64,000 nt of DNA from Hyphomicrobiaceae bacterium (GTDB lineage: Bacteria > Pseudomonadota > Alphaproteobacteria > Rhizobiales > Hyphomicrobiaceae), in contig WBUN01000011.1 of assembly GCA_008933705.1 (NCBI GenBank), forward strand, positions 34,923-98,922, read 5' to 3'. This document shows, piece after piece, positions 35,336-44,397 of the stretch. A model generated the notes under the pieces. It searched no databases, had not been told where the DNA came from, and saw only the letters and a list, made by a program, of their open reading frames with translations. The translations under genes were made by a program, and so were the position numbers. Numbering within the stretch: the first letter of the stretch is position 1; each line of letters begins with the position of its first letter.

Positions 35336-36088
35336 ATGGCCAATCGCTCTCGCAGACATCTCGCCAGGCAGGACGCCGACAGCCGCGTCCCGCGCTACCT
35401 GCAGGTTGCCTCCGTCCTGCGCCGGCGCATCCGCGACGGCATCTGGTCGATCGGCGAGAAGATCGCGACGCTGGAGGAGCTGGAGCGCGAGTTCGGCGTC
35501 GCCAGGGTTACCGTGCGCCAGGCCATCGACCTGCTGCAGTCGGAAGGGCTGGTGAAGTCGTTCCAGGGACGCGGCACGTTCGTCACCAAGGCGGTGGAGA
35601 ACGACCGCTGGCTGCAGCTCGCCACCGATTGGGAAGGCTTGATCGGGCCGATCCGCGACAACGTCCCGCATCTGCTGCCCTCCGCCGAGCAGCCGGCGCC
35701 GCGCATCGAGGAAGGCGACGGCATTCCGGCGCCGGCATACGTCTTCATCCGCAGCATCCAGAAGCGCGGCAGCGAGCCCTATGCGTTCGCCCGGGTGCAT
35801 GTCGCCAAGCACATCCATGCGCGAAATCCCAAGGCCTTCTCCTCGCGTGTCGCCCTCGCCGTCCTTTCGGAGATGGATGGCATCGCCATTTCGCGTGCCC
35901 ATCAGACGCTGGTGATCGGCGCGGCCGACATGGAGACGGCGCGCATCCTCGGCATCGCCCTCAATGCGCCGACGGCCGAGGCACGCTGCGTGGTGACCGA
36001 CTCCAACGGCGTGGTGATCTACGTCGGCGAGATCACCTACCCCGGCGACTGCGTGCGCCTCAACATCGAGCTGATCGAGCAAGACTGA
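35336..36088 (+). CDS. GntR-family transcriptional regulator with UTRA domain
   Basis: 250 residues. Residues ~15-85 form the winged helix (YLQVASVLRRRIRDGIWSIGEKIATLEELEREFGVARVTVRQAIDLL, then GLVKSFQGRGTFV). The C-terminal ~150 residues are a HutC-type UTRA ligand-binding domain. It is the only regulator inside the F420 gene region. Palindromes of one type occur before its own operon (33373), before the molybdenum hydroxylase 100 bases downstream (36144), and before two further units, so it is the obvious candidate to bind them. Its effector would be a pathway intermediate. Confidence 0.9.
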   Translation: MANRSRRHLARQDADSRVPRYLQVASVLRRRIRDGIWSIGEKIATLEELEREFGVARVTVRQAIDLLQSEGLVKSFQGRGTFVTKAVENDRWLQLATDWEGLIGPIRDNVPHLLPSAEQPAPRIEEGDGIPAPAYVFIRSIQKRGSEPYAFARVHVAKHIHARNPKAFSSRVALAVLSEMDGIAISRAHQTLVIGAADMETARILGIALNAPTAEARCVVTDSNGVVIYVGEITYPGDCVRLNIELIEQD

Positions 36089-36143
36089 TCGCGGTGCTCA
36101 CAGTGCGGTTGCGGCCGAGGGTGGCGGCCGCTAGGATCAACTT

Positions 36144-36159
36144 GTACTAAAGATAGAAC
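36144..36159. promoter_or_regulatory. Putative GntR operator, site B (molybdenum hydroxylase promoter)
   Basis: GTACTA-AAGA-TAGAAC, a perfect match to GTNCTA-N4-TAGNAC, nested in a wider inverted repeat with ACTTGT and ACAAGT as outer arms (36140-36163). It ends 28 bases before the start of the hydroxylase large subunit, where a repressor would block transcription. Confidence 0.7.
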
Positions 36160-36187
36160 AAGTAGGCGCCAGTCGGGACAAGAGGGC

Positions 36188-38533
36188 GTGACGCACCAGG
36201 GCATCGGCGCGCGGCTCATCCGCAAGGAAGACGACCGCTATATGCGGGGGCGGGGCCAGTATGTCGGCGACATCCGTCTTCCCGGCATGCAGGATGTCGC
36301 GTTCCTGCGCAGCCCGCTCGCTCACGCCCGCATCAAGGCAATTCGCATTCCCGATGCGGTCCGCGCCCGCGTATTCGTGGCCGACGATCTGGTCGGCGTT
36401 GCGGCGATCAGGGCCGACACGTCGCTCCCGGGCTTCAAGTCGTCCGCGCAGCCGATCCTGGCGACAGGCAAGGTGCGCCACGTCGGCGAGCCGATCGCCA
36501 TGTGCATCGCGCCGACCAGAGCCGAGGCCGAGGACATCGCCGCGGAGATCGATGTCGACCTGGATCCGCTACCTGCCGTTCACGATATGCTGGCCGCAAG
36601 ACGGCCGGACGCGCCGCTCGTGCATGAGCACTGGGGCGACAACCTCTTCCTCACGACCACGACCGATGTCGACTTCGAGGCGGTCAAGGCCAAGGCCGCC
36701 GTTTCCGTCACGCGCGAGCTGCGAACCGCGCGTCAGGCCATGAGCCCGATGGAAGGCCGCGGCGTGGTCGCGAGCTGGGATTCGAGACTCGGCCAGCTCA
36801 TCGTCTACAGCTCGACGCAGCAGCCGCATATCGTTCGCTCAGGCCTCGCCGAGTGTCTCGGCATCGACGAGGGCCAGGTGCGCGTGGTGGCGCCCGACGT
36901 CGGTGGCGGCTTCGGCTACAAAGGCATCCTGCTGGCCGAGGAGGTGGCGCTGTCGTGGGCGACGCGCAGGCTCGGCGTGCCGCTCAGATGGCTCGAGGAT
37001 CGGCGCGAGAACCTCATTGTCGGCGCCGACTGCCGCGAGCACCACTACATCCTCACCGCCTATGCCGACAGCGTCGGCAGGCTGCTGGCGCTCGACTGCG
37101 AGGCCACGGTCGACTCGGGCGCGTATTCGGCCTATCCGTTCTCGGCGTGCCTCGAGGCAGGCCAGATCAGCTCGATCCTGCCCGGCCTCTACGACTTTCC
37201 CCACTACCGCTGCCGCACCTACTCGGTCGCAACCAACAAGCCGCCGATCCTGCCCTATCGCGGTGTGGCCCGCACGGGCGTGTGCTTCGCGCTGGAGGTC
37301 ACGCTCGAATGCCTGGCGCGCACGCTCGGCAAGGAGCCGAACGAGGTGCGCTTCAACAGCCTGGTACGACCCGAGCAGATGCCGTTCGACAACATCGCCA
37401 AGCGCCATTTCGACTCGGGCGACTACCCGGAAGCGCTGCGCCGGGCGATCGAGGCCGTCGGCTTCGACAAGGTGCGCGAGCGCCAACGCAGGGGCGAGCC
37501 CGACGGACGCCGCATCGGCGTCGGCTTTGCCATGTATTCGGAGCAGGCCGGACATGGCACGAGCGTCTATGCGGCCTGGGGCATTCCGTTCGTGCCGGGC
37601 TATGAGCAGTCGCTCGCGCGTTTCACGCCGGACGGTGCCCTCGAGCTCAGGATCGGCGCGCACAGTCACGGCCAGGGCCTCGAGACAACGCTCTCCCAGG
37701 TGGCGCATTCCATCCTCGGCATCCCGCACGACAAGATCAGACTGGTGCACGGCGATACAGCCGAGACTCCGTACTCGACCGGCACCTGGGGGTCGCGCTG
37801 CATGATCATGTCAGGCGGTGCCGTCGCCGCGGCCTGCGATGCGCTCGCCGAGCGCGCCCTTCGCATCGGCGCCAGCCTGCTGCAGGCGAAACGCGAGGAT
37901 GTCCGTCTTGAGAATGGCATGGTCGTCGGACCGTCCGGGCGCATCGCCATCACCGATATCGCCCGCACCTGGTATCGTCGACCGCAGGACTTGCCGCCCG
38001 ATGTCGATCCTGGCGGCCTCGAAGTCACGGCCGGCTATAAGGCCAAGCGCGATACCGGAACGTTCAGCTACGCCGCACACGCCGCTGTCGTCGCTGTCGA
38101 TCCGGAAACCGGCGAGGTGGAATTCCTCGACTATGTGATCGTCGAGGACGGCGGCGTCCTCGTGAACCCCATGATCGTCGACGGCCAGATCTGGGGCGGC
38201 GCCGCACAGGGCATCGGCACCGCCCTGTACGAGGAGATGCGCTACGACGCCCAGGGCCAGCCGCTGGCCTCCACGCTGTCCGACTACCTGCTGCCGGGGC
38301 CGACCGAGGTGCCCGACATCCGCATTCTCCACATGGAGACGCCCTCGCCCTACACGCGCTTCGGACAGAAGGGTCTCGGCGAAGGCGGGGCGATCGCGCC
38401 TCCGGCCGCCATCACCAACGCCATCAACGATGCCCTCGAGGGGCTCGGCACCGAGCTCCTGGTATCGCCCATCACGCCGCGGCGCATCGTGGAAGCCGTC
38501 GCGCAGGCATCGGCAAAGGCGGCCGTCGCATGA
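36188..38533 (+). CDS. Xanthine dehydrogenase-family molybdopterin-binding subunit
   Basis: 781 residues of the large (Mo) subunit. Landmarks: an N-terminal IGARLIRKEDDRYMRGRGQYVGDI; VVAPDVGGGFGYKG (molybdopterin contact); LPYRGVARTGVCFALE where true CO dehydrogenases carry AYxCSFR; and GQKGLGEGGAIAPPAAITNAI with the catalytic glutamate. The enzyme hydroxylates a carbon, typically next to a ring nitrogen or an aldehyde, using water. The non-CoxL active-site loop argues against CO as substrate. The start codon is GTG at 36188. The subunit order large-medium-small and the ATGA overlaps show one coupled unit. Confidence 0.92.
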   Translation: MTHQGIGARLIRKEDDRYMRGRGQYVGDIRLPGMQDVAFLRSPLAHARIKAIRIPDAVRARVFVADDLVGVAAIRADTSLPGFKSSAQPILATGKVRHVGEPIAMCIAPTRAEAEDIAAEIDVDLDPLPAVHDMLAARRPDAPLVHEHWGDNLFLTTTTDVDFEAVKAKAAVSVTRELRTARQAMSPMEGRGVVASWDSRLGQLIVYSSTQQPHIVRSGLAECLGIDEGQVRVVAPDVGGGFGYKGILLAEEVALSWATRRLGVPLRWLEDRRENLIVGADCREHHYILTAYADSVGRLLALDCEATVDSGAYSAYPFSACLEAGQISSILPGLYDFPHYRCRTYSVATNKPPILPYRGVARTGVCFALEVTLECLARTLGKEPNEVRFNSLVRPEQMPFDNIAKRHFDSGDYPEALRRAIEAVGFDKVRERQRRGEPDGRRIGVGFAMYSEQAGHGTSVYAAWGIPFVPGYEQSLARFTPDGALELRIGAHSHGQGLETTLSQVAHSILGIPHDKIRLVHGDTAETPYSTGTWGSRCMIMSGGAVAAACDALAERALRIGASLLQAKREDVRLENGMVVGPSGRIAITDIARTWYRRPQDLPPDVDPGGLEVTAGYKAKRDTGTFSYAAHAAVVAVDPETGEVEFLDYVIVEDGGVLVNPMIVDGQIWGGAAQGIGTALYEEMRYDAQGQPLASTLSDYLLPGPTEVPDIRILHMETPSPYTRFGQKGLGEGGAIAPPAAITNAINDALEGLGTELLVSPITPRRIVEAVAQASAKAAVA

Positions 38534-39351
38534 AGCCTGCACCGTTCGACTACACGAGGCCGCGGACGGTCGCCGACGCGGCGCGGCTGCTGGCAACCAC
38601 GCCGGACGCCAAGATCCTGGCCGGCGGGCAAACACTCGGACCCATGCTGAACCTGCGCCTGGCTCAGCCGGCGCTGCTCATCGACATCACGCGCATCGCC
38701 GAGCTGGCAGCCGTCCGGGAAGACGAACAGTCCGTCACGATCGGGGCGACGGTGACGCACGCTGCTATCGAGGATGGCCGCGTCCCTGATCCCACCGGGG
38801 GCTTCCTGCCGCGTGTCGCACGCGACATCGCCTATCGGGCCGTGCGCACACGCGGCACCATCGGAGGGAGCCTGGCGCACGCCGACCCCGCCGCGGACTG
38901 GCTGTCGTGCCTGACGGCGCTCGAAGCCGAGATGCTGATTGCCGGCGCCGACGGCGAGCGGCGCGCGCCGCTCTCGGGTTTCATGCGCGGCGCTATGGAG
39001 ACCGAGCTGCGTCACGACGAGATCGTCGTCGGCATTCGCATCCCCAGGCGCTCGCGGCATGCCCGCTTCGGCTATCACAAGATCTGTCGCAAGACCGGCG
39101 AGTTCGCCGAGGCGATCGGCGTCGCCGTTTCCGATCCGGACCGGCAGATCCTGCGGCTTGTCGCCAGCACGGCCGCCGGCGCACCAATCGCAATGGACGG
39201 CGGGAGCCTGGGCCTCGGCGGCACCCGCCCCCCTGACCAGGCAACGCTCCGCCAGGCACTGCAGGCGGCCGGAGCCAGCGGTGATGCCTACGACCTGACG
39301 CTGCATGCGACGGCTCTGCAGCGGGCGATCACGCGGATGCAAGCGGCATGA
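38530..39351 (+). CDS. Xanthine dehydrogenase-family FAD-binding (medium) subunit
   Basis: 273 residues of the CoxM/CutM type: FDYTRPRTVADAARLL, ILAGGQTLGPMLNLRLAQP (FAD-binding loop), and VRTRGTIGGSLAHADPAADWL (second flavin motif). It passes electrons from the Fe-S subunit to the acceptor. Overlaps its neighbours by four bases on each side. Confidence 0.92.
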   Translation: MKPAPFDYTRPRTVADAARLLATTPDAKILAGGQTLGPMLNLRLAQPALLIDITRIAELAAVREDEQSVTIGATVTHAAIEDGRVPDPTGGFLPRVARDIAYRAVRTRGTIGGSLAHADPAADWLSCLTALEAEMLIAGADGERRAPLSGFMRGAMETELRHDEIVVGIRIPRRSRHARFGYHKICRKTGEFAEAIGVAVSDPDRQILRLVASTAAGAPIAMDGGSLGLGGTRPPDQATLRQALQAAGASGDAYDLTLHATALQRAITRMQAA

Positions 39352-40592
39352 CCCACATCGAGCTCACCATCAATGGCAAGGTCGTGCAGGCGGACGTGAC
39401 CCCGCGCACACACCTCGCCGACTTCCTGCGCGAGCAGATGTTGTTGACGGGCACGCATATCGGTTGCGAGCATGGCATCTGCGGCGCCTGCACGGTCGAG
39501 ATCAACGGCGAGATCGCCCGCTCCTGCATTACCTATGCGGTCACCTGCGACGGCGCGGTGGTTCGCACCATTGAAGGGTTCGACGAGGACCCCCTCATGG
39601 CGCGCATGCGGCAGGCCTTCACCGAGGAGCATGCGCTGCAATGCGGCTACTGCACCCCGGGCATGCTGGTGGCCGCGCGCGATCTGGTACGCCGCAAGTC
39701 AGGGCTCTCCCGCGCCGACATCCGCACCGAGATGAGCGGCAATCTGTGCCGATGCACAGGCTACGTTGGCATCGTCAACGCCATCGAGCGCGTGATGACC
39801 GAGCAGACCTCCCCGCCGTCCGCGGGTGACACGACCGGATGGCTCGGCCCTGCCCCTGGCCCGGCCGGCGGCGTCGCCGTCAAGTCGGCTGCCGTCGAGA
39901 CCGGGAAGGAAGCGCGGCCCGCCGTCGCATCCCCTGGGCGCCAAGCCGCATCACCGGCGCCCATCCGCCCGGGGGCAAAGCCCATTGCGGTCGCAGTCGG
40001 CGCCATCGAGGAGCGCGACGGCGCCACCAGCATCACGCAGAGCTTCGTGCTGGAGCATCCGCGTGCGGAGGTATGGCGCCTGATGTCGGATCCCGAGGCG
40101 ATTGCCCGCTGCATGCCGGGAATGTCGCTCGATGGTCCGGCGCATGGGGACAAGCTGGCAGGTCACTTGGAGGTGAAGGTCGGGCCGATCGCCGCAAGCT
40201 TCGCCGGCGAAGGCAATCTGCAGCGGTTTGCCTCGGAATACCGGCAGATCATCGAGGGCCGCGGCGGCGACCGCAAGAGCGGTTCGCGGGTGACCGGAAA
40301 GGTCGACTACAGCCTCAAGCCCGCGACCGCGCCGGACGGCAGCGAGGCAACACGCGTCGATGTGGTCATGAGCTATGTGCTGACCGGACCGCTGGCGCAG
40401 ATCGGCCGATCCGGCATCGTGCGCGATCTCGCTCGGCGCATCGGGGAGGCGTTCGCCCAGAACATCGATGCGCTGCTGCGGGACCCCGACAGCCGGCTTC
40501 CCGCTGCGCAATTGCAGGGCATCTCGCTGCTCTTCTCGGTGCTCATCGACCGCGTCCGCGCGCTCATCGCCAGGCTGTTCGGCCGCGCGTAG
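39348..40592 (+). CDS. Xanthine dehydrogenase-family 2Fe-2S small subunit fused to a CoxG/SRPBCC domain
   Basis: 414 residues against the usual ~160 for this subunit. Residues 1-155 carry both [2Fe-2S] clusters: CEHGICGACTVE with a later Cys, and QCGYCTPGML with CRCTGYVG. A Pro/Ala-rich linker (~160-220) follows, then a SRPBCC/CoxG domain (~225-370: ITQSFVLEHPRAEVWRLMSDPEAIARCMPGMS) and a hydrophobic/basic tail ending RVRALIARLFGRA. CoxG proteins are separate in CO dehydrogenase operons and help recruit that enzyme to the membrane; here the fusion probably tethers the hydroxylase directly. Confidence 0.9.
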   Translation: MTHIELTINGKVVQADVTPRTHLADFLREQMLLTGTHIGCEHGICGACTVEINGEIARSCITYAVTCDGAVVRTIEGFDEDPLMARMRQAFTEEHALQCGYCTPGMLVAARDLVRRKSGLSRADIRTEMSGNLCRCTGYVGIVNAIERVMTEQTSPPSAGDTTGWLGPAPGPAGGVAVKSAAVETGKEARPAVASPGRQAASPAPIRPGAKPIAVAVGAIEERDGATSITQSFVLEHPRAEVWRLMSDPEAIARCMPGMSLDGPAHGDKLAGHLEVKVGPIAASFAGEGNLQRFASEYRQIIEGRGGDRKSGSRVTGKVDYSLKPATAPDGSEATRVDVVMSYVLTGPLAQIGRSGIVRDLARRIGEAFAQNIDALLRDPDSRLPAAQLQGISLLFSVLIDRVRALIARLFGRA

Positions 40593-40637
40593 GTTCGAGC
40601 CAGGCGGAACCGTCAATCCACGCGCAGAAGCGGAAGA

Positions 40638-41435
40638 TCAATCCTTCCCGCCGCGCGGTTGCACCAGCACCGACGTCGTCTCGCCGGCCCTGACGAGGGC
40701 GTCGCTCTCGTCCTTGAGGGCCACGCCGGACAGCGATCGCTTCAACGCCTCGCGAACAAGCCAGGCAAGCTTGAAGGCGGCAATATCGTAGCCGAGGCCC
40801 GACGGGCGAACGTTGGAGATGCAGTTCCGCTCGGCATCGGTGCGTCCAGGCCGCGGCCCGTAGGTGAGATAGATGCCGAGACTGTCGGGCGCCGACAGCC
40901 CCGGCCGCTCCCCGATCAGCATGGCGACCACTCGCACCCTCATCAGCGATCCGATCTCGTCGCCCAGGGCAACACGCGCCCCTCGCGCAATGACGACGGG
41001 AGCAAGAGAGAGCTGCAGCGAGGCGGCATGCGGCAGGAATGCCGCGACGAGCGGCACGGCGTGAGCGCACACGGCGGCCGCCGAAAGCCCGTCACCGATC
41101 ACCAGCGCCAGATCCGCCCCGGCCCACGTCCTGCCCGCCAGCCGCTCACGCGAGGCGCGTGAAAGCCGCCGCCCGTAATCCGGGCGGCGGAGAAAGACCG
41201 CACGGTCGACCGCATCCGTCTCCGCCGCCAGCGTCTCGAGCTGCAGGGCCGCCAGTCGGCGGCTGATGCCGTCGGCATCGAAGCTTGCGTGCACCGCATC
41301 GCGAGCGCAGGCATGCGCCGAGGCGAAGGCCAGGACTTCCCGTGTCGGCAGCGATGCTCCCGTCCGGCCGAGGGCGACGCGTGCCGGGGTCCACCGCGCA
41401 AGCCGCCTCCAGGGATCCTTGCGCGGCCGATGCAT
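40638..41435 (-). CDS. eutC: Ethanolamine ammonia-lyase small subunit
   Basis: 265 residues with EutC landmarks: RVALGRTGASLPTREVLAFASAHACARDAVHA, DYGRRLSRASRERL, DLALVIGDGLSAAAV, VAMLIGERPGLSAPDSLGIYLTYGPRPGRTDAERNCISNVR. With EutB it forms the B12-dependent lyase that splits ethanolamine to acetaldehyde and ammonia. It begins one base after the eutB stop. The 3' end converges on the hydroxylase operon with a 45-base gap. Confidence 0.95.
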   Translation of the reverse strand: MHRPRKDPWRRLARWTPARVALGRTGASLPTREVLAFASAHACARDAVHASFDADGISRRLAALQLETLAAETDAVDRAVFLRRPDYGRRLSRASRERLAGRTWAGADLALVIGDGLSAAAVCAHAVPLVAAFLPHAASLQLSLAPVVIARGARVALGDEIGSLMRVRVVAMLIGERPGLSAPDSLGIYLTYGPRPGRTDAERNCISNVRPSGLGYDIAAFKLAWLVREALKRSLSGVALKDESDALVRAGETTSVLVQPRGGKD

Positions 41436-41436
41436 G

Positions 41437-42822
41437 TCAACCGGCCTTCGCCGTGTGGGCGATCAGCGGGTGCGACGACTTCTGCGCCGCCAGCCGCCCG
41501 CCCTGCCCGGTGATTCTCATGCGCTGCAGCCAGGCCTCGAACTCGGGCGCACGCTTCAGGCCGAATACATCGCGCACGTAGAGCGCATCATGGAACGAGG
41601 TCGATTGATAGCCCAGCATCACGTCATCCGCCCCGGGCACGCCCATCACATAGGTCACGCCCGCAGCGGCCAGCAGGGTGAGCAGCGTGTCCATGTCGTC
41701 CTGGTCCGCCTCGGCATGGTTCGTGTAGCAGACGTCGCACCCGATCGGCAGGCCCATCAGCTTGCCGCAGAAGTGATCTTCGAGCCCGGCGCGGATGATC
41801 TCCTTGCCGTCGTAGAGATACTCCGGTCCGATGAACCCCACGACGGTGTTGACGAGCAGCGGATCGAAGGCGCGCGCAACGGCATAGGCGCGCGCTTCGC
41901 AGGTCTGCTGGTCGACGCCGTGATGCGCCCCCGCCGAGAGAGCCGACCCCTGCCCCGTCTCGAAGTACATCACGTTGCTCCCGATCGTGCCCCGCTGCAG
42001 CGCCTGCGCCGCCTCGTGCACCTCGCGCAGCAGCGACAGCGTTACGCCGAACGAGCGGTTGGTCGCTTCCGTTCCTCCGACCGACTGGAATACCAGATCG
42101 ACGGGCGCGCCGCGCCGCATCAGCTCGAGCGAGGTCGTCACGTGGGCGAGAACGCAGCCCTGGGTCGGGATGTCGAAGCGGGTAATGACGTCGTCCAGGA
42201 GCCTCAGCAGGTCGCCGATCACGGGCAGCGAGTCGGAGGCCGGGTTGATGCCAATCACCGCATCGCCGCAGCCGTACATCAAGCCGTCCACGATCGAAGC
42301 CGTGATGCCCGCCAGATCGTCGGTCGGATGGTTCGGCTGCAGCCGCACCGCCATCGTGCCCGGCAGGCCGATGGTGTTGCGAAAGCGCGTGACGACGCGG
42401 CATTTGCGGGCGGCCAGGATCAGATCCTGGTTACGCATGATCTTGCAGACGGCGGCGGCAATCTCCGGGGTGATCGCCGGTGCTAGTCCGGCAAGAACGT
42501 CTGCCGTGGCACGATCCGAGAGCAGGAAGTCGCGCAGCTCGCCGACCGTCATGGCGGCGATGGGCGCGAAGGCCTTGGCGTCGTGGCTGTCGAGCACAAG
42601 GCGGGTCACCTCGTCCTGCTCGTAGGGGATCAGCGGCTGGGTCAGCAGCCGCTTCAGCGGGAGGTCGGCCAGCGCCAGCTTGGCGGCGACGTTCTCCCCC
42701 GCGCTCGCCGCGGCTATTCCGGCAAGCTTGTCGCCGGCGCGCGGCGGCGTCGCCTTGGCCAGCAACTCCTTCACATCCGCGAAGACGTATGATGTTGTTC
42801 CTACTGTGGAGCGAAACGGCAT
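41437..42822 (-). CDS. eutB: Ethanolamine ammonia-lyase large subunit
   Basis: 461 residues, the normal EutB length. Typical stretches are FADVKELLAKATPPRAGDKLAG, DEVTRLVLDSHDAKAF, GCGDAVIGINPASDS, ETGQGSALSAGAHHGVDQQTCEARAYAVAR, VVGFIGPEYLYDGKEI, and the C-terminal VMGVPGADDVMLGYQSTSFHD. It holds the adenosylcobalamin active site. No microcompartment, permease or aldehyde dehydrogenase genes are adjacent, so this is the simple two-gene form. Confidence 0.95.
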   Translation of the reverse strand: MPFRSTVGTTSYVFADVKELLAKATPPRAGDKLAGIAAASAGENVAAKLALADLPLKRLLTQPLIPYEQDEVTRLVLDSHDAKAFAPIAAMTVGELRDFLLSDRATADVLAGLAPAITPEIAAAVCKIMRNQDLILAARKCRVVTRFRNTIGLPGTMAVRLQPNHPTDDLAGITASIVDGLMYGCGDAVIGINPASDSLPVIGDLLRLLDDVITRFDIPTQGCVLAHVTTSLELMRRGAPVDLVFQSVGGTEATNRSFGVTLSLLREVHEAAQALQRGTIGSNVMYFETGQGSALSAGAHHGVDQQTCEARAYAVARAFDPLLVNTVVGFIGPEYLYDGKEIIRAGLEDHFCGKLMGLPIGCDVCYTNHAEADQDDMDTLLTLLAAAGVTYVMGVPGADDVMLGYQSTSFHDALYVRDVFGLKRAPEFEAWLQRMRITGQGGRLAAQKSSHPLIAHTAKAG

Positions 42823-43053
42823 CGGCCTCTCCCGTCCGGGCGGCGCAAATCATCCCGGCCCCATCATGACGCGGGCCTTATAGCGTCTCGGACGCGATCA
42901 TGGATGTGCGGCTCGTACCTCACTGGATTCCCAACCCTCCTGCGGCAGCCAGCTTGGATCAGCCGGCGGCCGACGTCCAATCGAGGGCCGGCTGCCGGGC
43001 AGCCATACTTGCCTCGACTGGCAAACCCCCCTATATCGGGCCCGGCACGCGAT

Positions 43054-43128
43054 GCTCCCTTCGTCTATCGGTTAGGACGTCAGATTTTCAATCTGAAAAG
43101 ACGAGTTCGACTCTCGTAGGGAGCGCCA
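43054..43128 (+). tRNA. tRNA-Glu (anticodon TTC)
   Basis: A complete cloverleaf of 75 bases including an encoded CCA. The acceptor arms are GCTCCCT and AGGGAGC, the D arm GTC/GAC, the anticodon stem TCAGA/TCTGA with loop TTTTCAA (anticodon 43087-43089), and the T arm ACGAG/CTCGT with loop TTCGACT. The accessory region with mobile elements begins right after it, which fits tRNA genes being favoured insertion neighbourhoods, although no attachment-site repeat was found. Confidence 0.96.
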
Positions 43129-43220
43129 TGATATTGCACGTCTTTTTGGTTGGCATTCGCAACGTTTGGCAGTGGCGGCTCGTCCGCGTTTGGCAACCAG
43201 ATTCATTTTGAGTTCTCCAG

Positions 43221-44397
43221 CTAGTGGAGTGATCGACAAATCAGTTACATTCTCGCCATGCTTTGTGATGGGGGCGAGAATGGCGCGGGGCAAGGCTGTC
43301 GCAATCGTACTTGATGAGGCGGAGAAGCACGAGTTGACAGCGCTGACGCGCAAGCATGGCGCGCCGCAGACGATGGCGGAGCGGGCGCGCATCGTGTTGG
43401 CGGCGGCAAGCGGCCTCATGAACAAGGAGATCGCGGCGAAGATCGGGGTGTGCAAGCACACAGTCGGCACGTGGCGCAATCGCTTTGCGGAGCGCCGCAT
43501 GGATGGCCTTTACGACGAACCCCGTCCCGGTGCCCCGCGCGAGATCGGCGACGACGAGATTGCGATCGTGATCCGCAAGACGCTGCAGACGCGGCCGAAG
43601 GGCGCGACGCACTGGAGCCTCAGGACCATGGCCAATGAGATCGACCACGCCCCATCGACGGTGCATCGCATCTGGCGTGCGTTCGGACTGCAGCCACACC
43701 GCGTCGAGACGTTCAAGCTCTCGTCCGATCCGCTGTTCGTGGAGAAAGTGCGCGACATCGTCGGCCTTTATCTCTCACCGCCTGAGCGCGCCGTCGTGCT
43801 GTGCGTCGACGAGAAAAGCCAGGTGCAGGCCCTCGACCGCACGCAGCCGCTACTGCCGATGCGCCCCGGTCAAGCCGAACGGCGCACGCACGACTACAAA
43901 CGGCACGGCACCACCTCACTGTTCGCCGCACTTGACGTGAAGGCCGGCACCATTGTTGGCAAATGCATGCCCCGGCATCGGGCGCTGGAGTTCCGCAAGT
44001 TCCTCGATGAGATCGAGCGCAATGTGCCCGCCGATCTCGACGTGCATGTCATCATGGACAACTACGGCACGCACAAGACCCAGCTGATCCGCCACTGGTT
44101 CGCCAAACGACCGCGTTGGCACGTGCACTTCACGCCGACCTCGGCTTCATGGATCAATCAAGTCGAGCGCTTCTTCGCGCTGCTGACCGAGCGAGCTCTC
44201 AGGCGTGGCGTGTTTCGCTCGGTGGCCGAGCTCGAGGCCGCCATCGAGGCCTACATCAAGGCCACCAATCGACACCCAAAGCCGTTCCGCTGGACCAAGA
44301 CCGCCGACGACATCCTCGCCAGCATCCAGCGCTTCTGCCTTCGCACGCTTGCCGCCAAGGCCTAAGAATGAGACGGACTTCAGAATCACGACACTAG
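43221..44397 (+). mobile_element. IS630-family insertion sequence
   Basis: The two ends are imperfect inverted repeats of ~34 bases: the left end reads CTAGTGGAGTGAT... and the reverse complement of the right end reads CTAGTGTCGTGAT..., agreeing at most positions through CATTCT. Both ends finish in CTAG, consistent with IS630-type insertion at TA with TA duplication (43222-43223 and 44395-44396). The single gene inside is an intact transposase. Insertion interrupted the helicase gene to its right. Confidence 0.85.
43280..44365 (+). CDS. IS630-family DDE transposase
   Basis: 361 residues from ATG 43280, which follows GGGGGCGAGA. The N-terminal helix-turn-helix domain ([33 protein letters not shown]) and Winged_2 segment [12 protein letters not shown] precede the DDE catalytic domain: [16 protein letters not shown] (first Asp), [13 protein letters not shown] (second Asp), and [15 protein letters not shown] (Glu). 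All catalytic residues are present, so the enzyme is probably active. The frame is open from 43166, outside the element; that extension is not used. Confidence 0.93.
   Translation: MARGKAVAIVLDEAEKHELTALTRKHGAPQTMAERARIVLAAASGLMNKEIAAKIGVCKHTVGTWRNRFAERRMDGLYDEPRPGAPREIGDDEIAIVIRKTLQTRPKGATHWSLRTMANEIDHAPSTVHRIWRAFGLQPHRVETFKLSSDPLFVEKVRDIVGLYLSPPERAVVLCVDEKSQVQALDRTQPLLPMRPGQAERRTHDYKRHGTTSLFAALDVKAGTIVGKCMPRHRALEFRKFLDEIERNVPADLDVHVIMDNYGTHKTQLIRHWFAKRPRWHVHFTPTSASWINQVERFFALLTERALRRGVFRSVAELEAAIEAYIKATNRHPKPFRWTKTADDILASIQRFCLRTLAAKA

Noticed and set aside
36188..40592. Aerobic CO dehydrogenase (coxLMS)
   Set aside because: The large subunit has LPYRGVAR instead of the AYxCSFR loop that carries the catalytic cysteine of CO dehydrogenases. 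The CoxG domain alone does not make it a CO enzyme.
43054..44397. Integrative element with tRNA-Glu attachment site
   Set aside because: No integrase gene and no repeat of the tRNA 3' end were seen; the nearest mobile element is a simple IS630.
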